49,420 bases of DNA from an uncultured Pseudomonadota bacterium (GTDB lineage Bacteria; Pseudomonadota; Alphaproteobacteria; RUG11792), in assembly GCA_902772645.1 (NCBI GenBank), contig CACYBM010000020.1, positions 1 to 49,420 on the forward strand. The letters run 5' to 3'. A program made the position numbers and the translations under genes. Positions 48,685 through 49,420 of this stretch are shown here, piece after piece. A model generated the notes under the pieces. It worked only from the letters and a program-made list of their open reading frames with translations. It had not been told where the DNA came from and did not search any database. Numbering within the stretch: the stretch's first letter is position 1; each line of letters starts with the position of its first letter.

Positions 48685-49219
48685 TTACTCTAAGATATTG
48701 TCTTGTTCACTCTCAGATTCAATATCCGAATGTTGTGTATTATTATCATCACTATTTAATTCATTCCATATATCATGGCAAATACCAAGTATATCATTTA
48801 CTACTTTTCCTTGTTCTTGTGATAAGTGATAATTTTCCTTTACTGAATTAAAGCCATCTATCTGTAAGCAAATCCATATTGACAAACTGTGTTTATCTAT
48901 ATTGCCATCTATACCAAGTTTTACTTTATGTATCAGATTATTGAAATGAGCTAATATTTCCTTATCAGTTTCTGATATTTGATTAGCATCACTAAGAAAT
49001 GGTGCCACACTAATAGAATATAGTCTTTGCAAAGCGCCAATTAAGAAATTGCTATAAGGTAATAGATCGTTGATTATAGGATCGTTATCATCTTCATGAT
49101 GAAAATGGGGGGGGGAATGATCCATTATTAGATTGCTGCTCAGCACTGTAGCTGATACTTGTACTTGCAATAAATAGCAAGCTTAGTACAATACTTCTTA
49201 ATTTAAATGTATTGTTCAT
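48685..49219 (-). CDS. Secreted protein gene split by a C9 tract (frameshifted as sequenced)
   Basis: The true start is the ATG at 49219, behind an AGGA ribosome site. It encodes a classic signal peptide (LRSIVLSLLFIASTSISYSA) and then EQQSNNGSF. At the C9 run the frame stops after PPPFSS, while the mature protein lies in another frame: HFHHEDDNDPIINDLLPY and so on to residue Glu before the TAA at 48685. With eight Cs the two join into one 177-residue protein. The mature part is acidic, with a His-rich start, Cys in SIWICLQIDGF and GICHDIW, and an Asp/Glu tail. No family recognised. As read the gene is off; a one-base change in the tract turns it on. It may be phase-variable, recently inactivated, or a sequencing error. 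Confidence 0.7.
49107..49115. repeat. Homopolymeric G9 (C9 on the coding strand) tract
   Basis: Nine Gs in a row in a genome where G runs above four are rare. The tract lies about 35 codons after the start of a secreted-protein gene, right after the signal peptide, exactly where slipped-strand switches usually occur. The window end after 49220 shows no further gene. Confidence 0.75.
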
Positions 49220-49420
49220 TTTGTATCCTAAAAATACCACGTAATTTTATACTATCACTATATTAGTAAATATATAGTTAATATTATGGAAAATGTTGTA
49301 ATACATCTTATATAATAGAAAGCGTTATTTTATAAAAAACTATATGAGGATTTTGTTGAATTATTATGGGCTTACACTTTTTTGGAATATTAAAGAATTA
49401 CTGGTAAAATAAAAGTATGA

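Overview
The window is about 49 kb of very A+T-rich chromosomal DNA. The gene set points to a host-dependent alphaproteobacterium of the Rickettsiales/Holosporales kind: a PopZ-type polar organiser, a Tim44-like membrane protein, a single RelA/SpoT protein, ComEC without its hydrolase domain, an SH3_4 secreted protein, split F1 ATPase genes, no intact mobile element, and many secreted proteins of unknown family. The genus cannot be fixed by reading alone. The genetic code looks standard: prfB (RF2) is intact and TAA, TAG and TGA all end genes.

Layout. 0-3.4 kb: tRNA-Asn, tatD, a decayed secreted-protein gene, and an RNase P RNA gene about twice the usual length. 3.4-8.5 kb: Tim44-like gene, psd, dedA, rplI, hisS. 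8.7-14 kb, minus strand: a decayed membrane-protein gene, the run popZ-trxA-lepB-rnc, and tolC with a decayed repeat array at its 3' end. 14-17 kb: remnant of an Rpn/PD-(D/E)XK 'transposase' and a freshly broken secreted-protein gene. 17-24.4 kb: MotA/TolQ/ExbB-like gene, rodA, Asn-rich secreted protein, atpH-atpA-atpG (no atpD or atpC here), and a possible Hcp-like tube protein. 24.4-32.2 kb: comEC, then three secreted proteins (beta/gamma-crystallin plus BspA leucine-rich repeats; a coiled, Lys-tailed protein; a 629-residue Asn-rich protein). 32.7-43.3 kb: relA/spoT, trxB-prfB, a small secreted protein ending in a CaaX-like box, mutL, tRNA-Ser(CGA), dusB. 43.4-49.4 kb: an eroded Asn-rich gene, a DsbA-like protein, rppH, pgsA, ndk, an SH3 protein, and a secreted protein whose frame is broken at a C9 tract.

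Housekeeping genes are intact and conventional. Genes for exported proteins are turning over: at least seven loci are decayed or broken, mostly with export signals, low-complexity Asn-rich sequence, or both. The most unusual points are: (1) at four unrelated genes (Tim44-like, tolC, atpG, SH3) the last codons recur as degenerate copies downstream; (2) rnpB carries about 360 nt between P2 and P4; (3) a homopolymeric C9 tract splits a signal peptide from its mature protein; (4) a secreted protein ends in CIIF after a polar linker, like a prenylated host GTPase.
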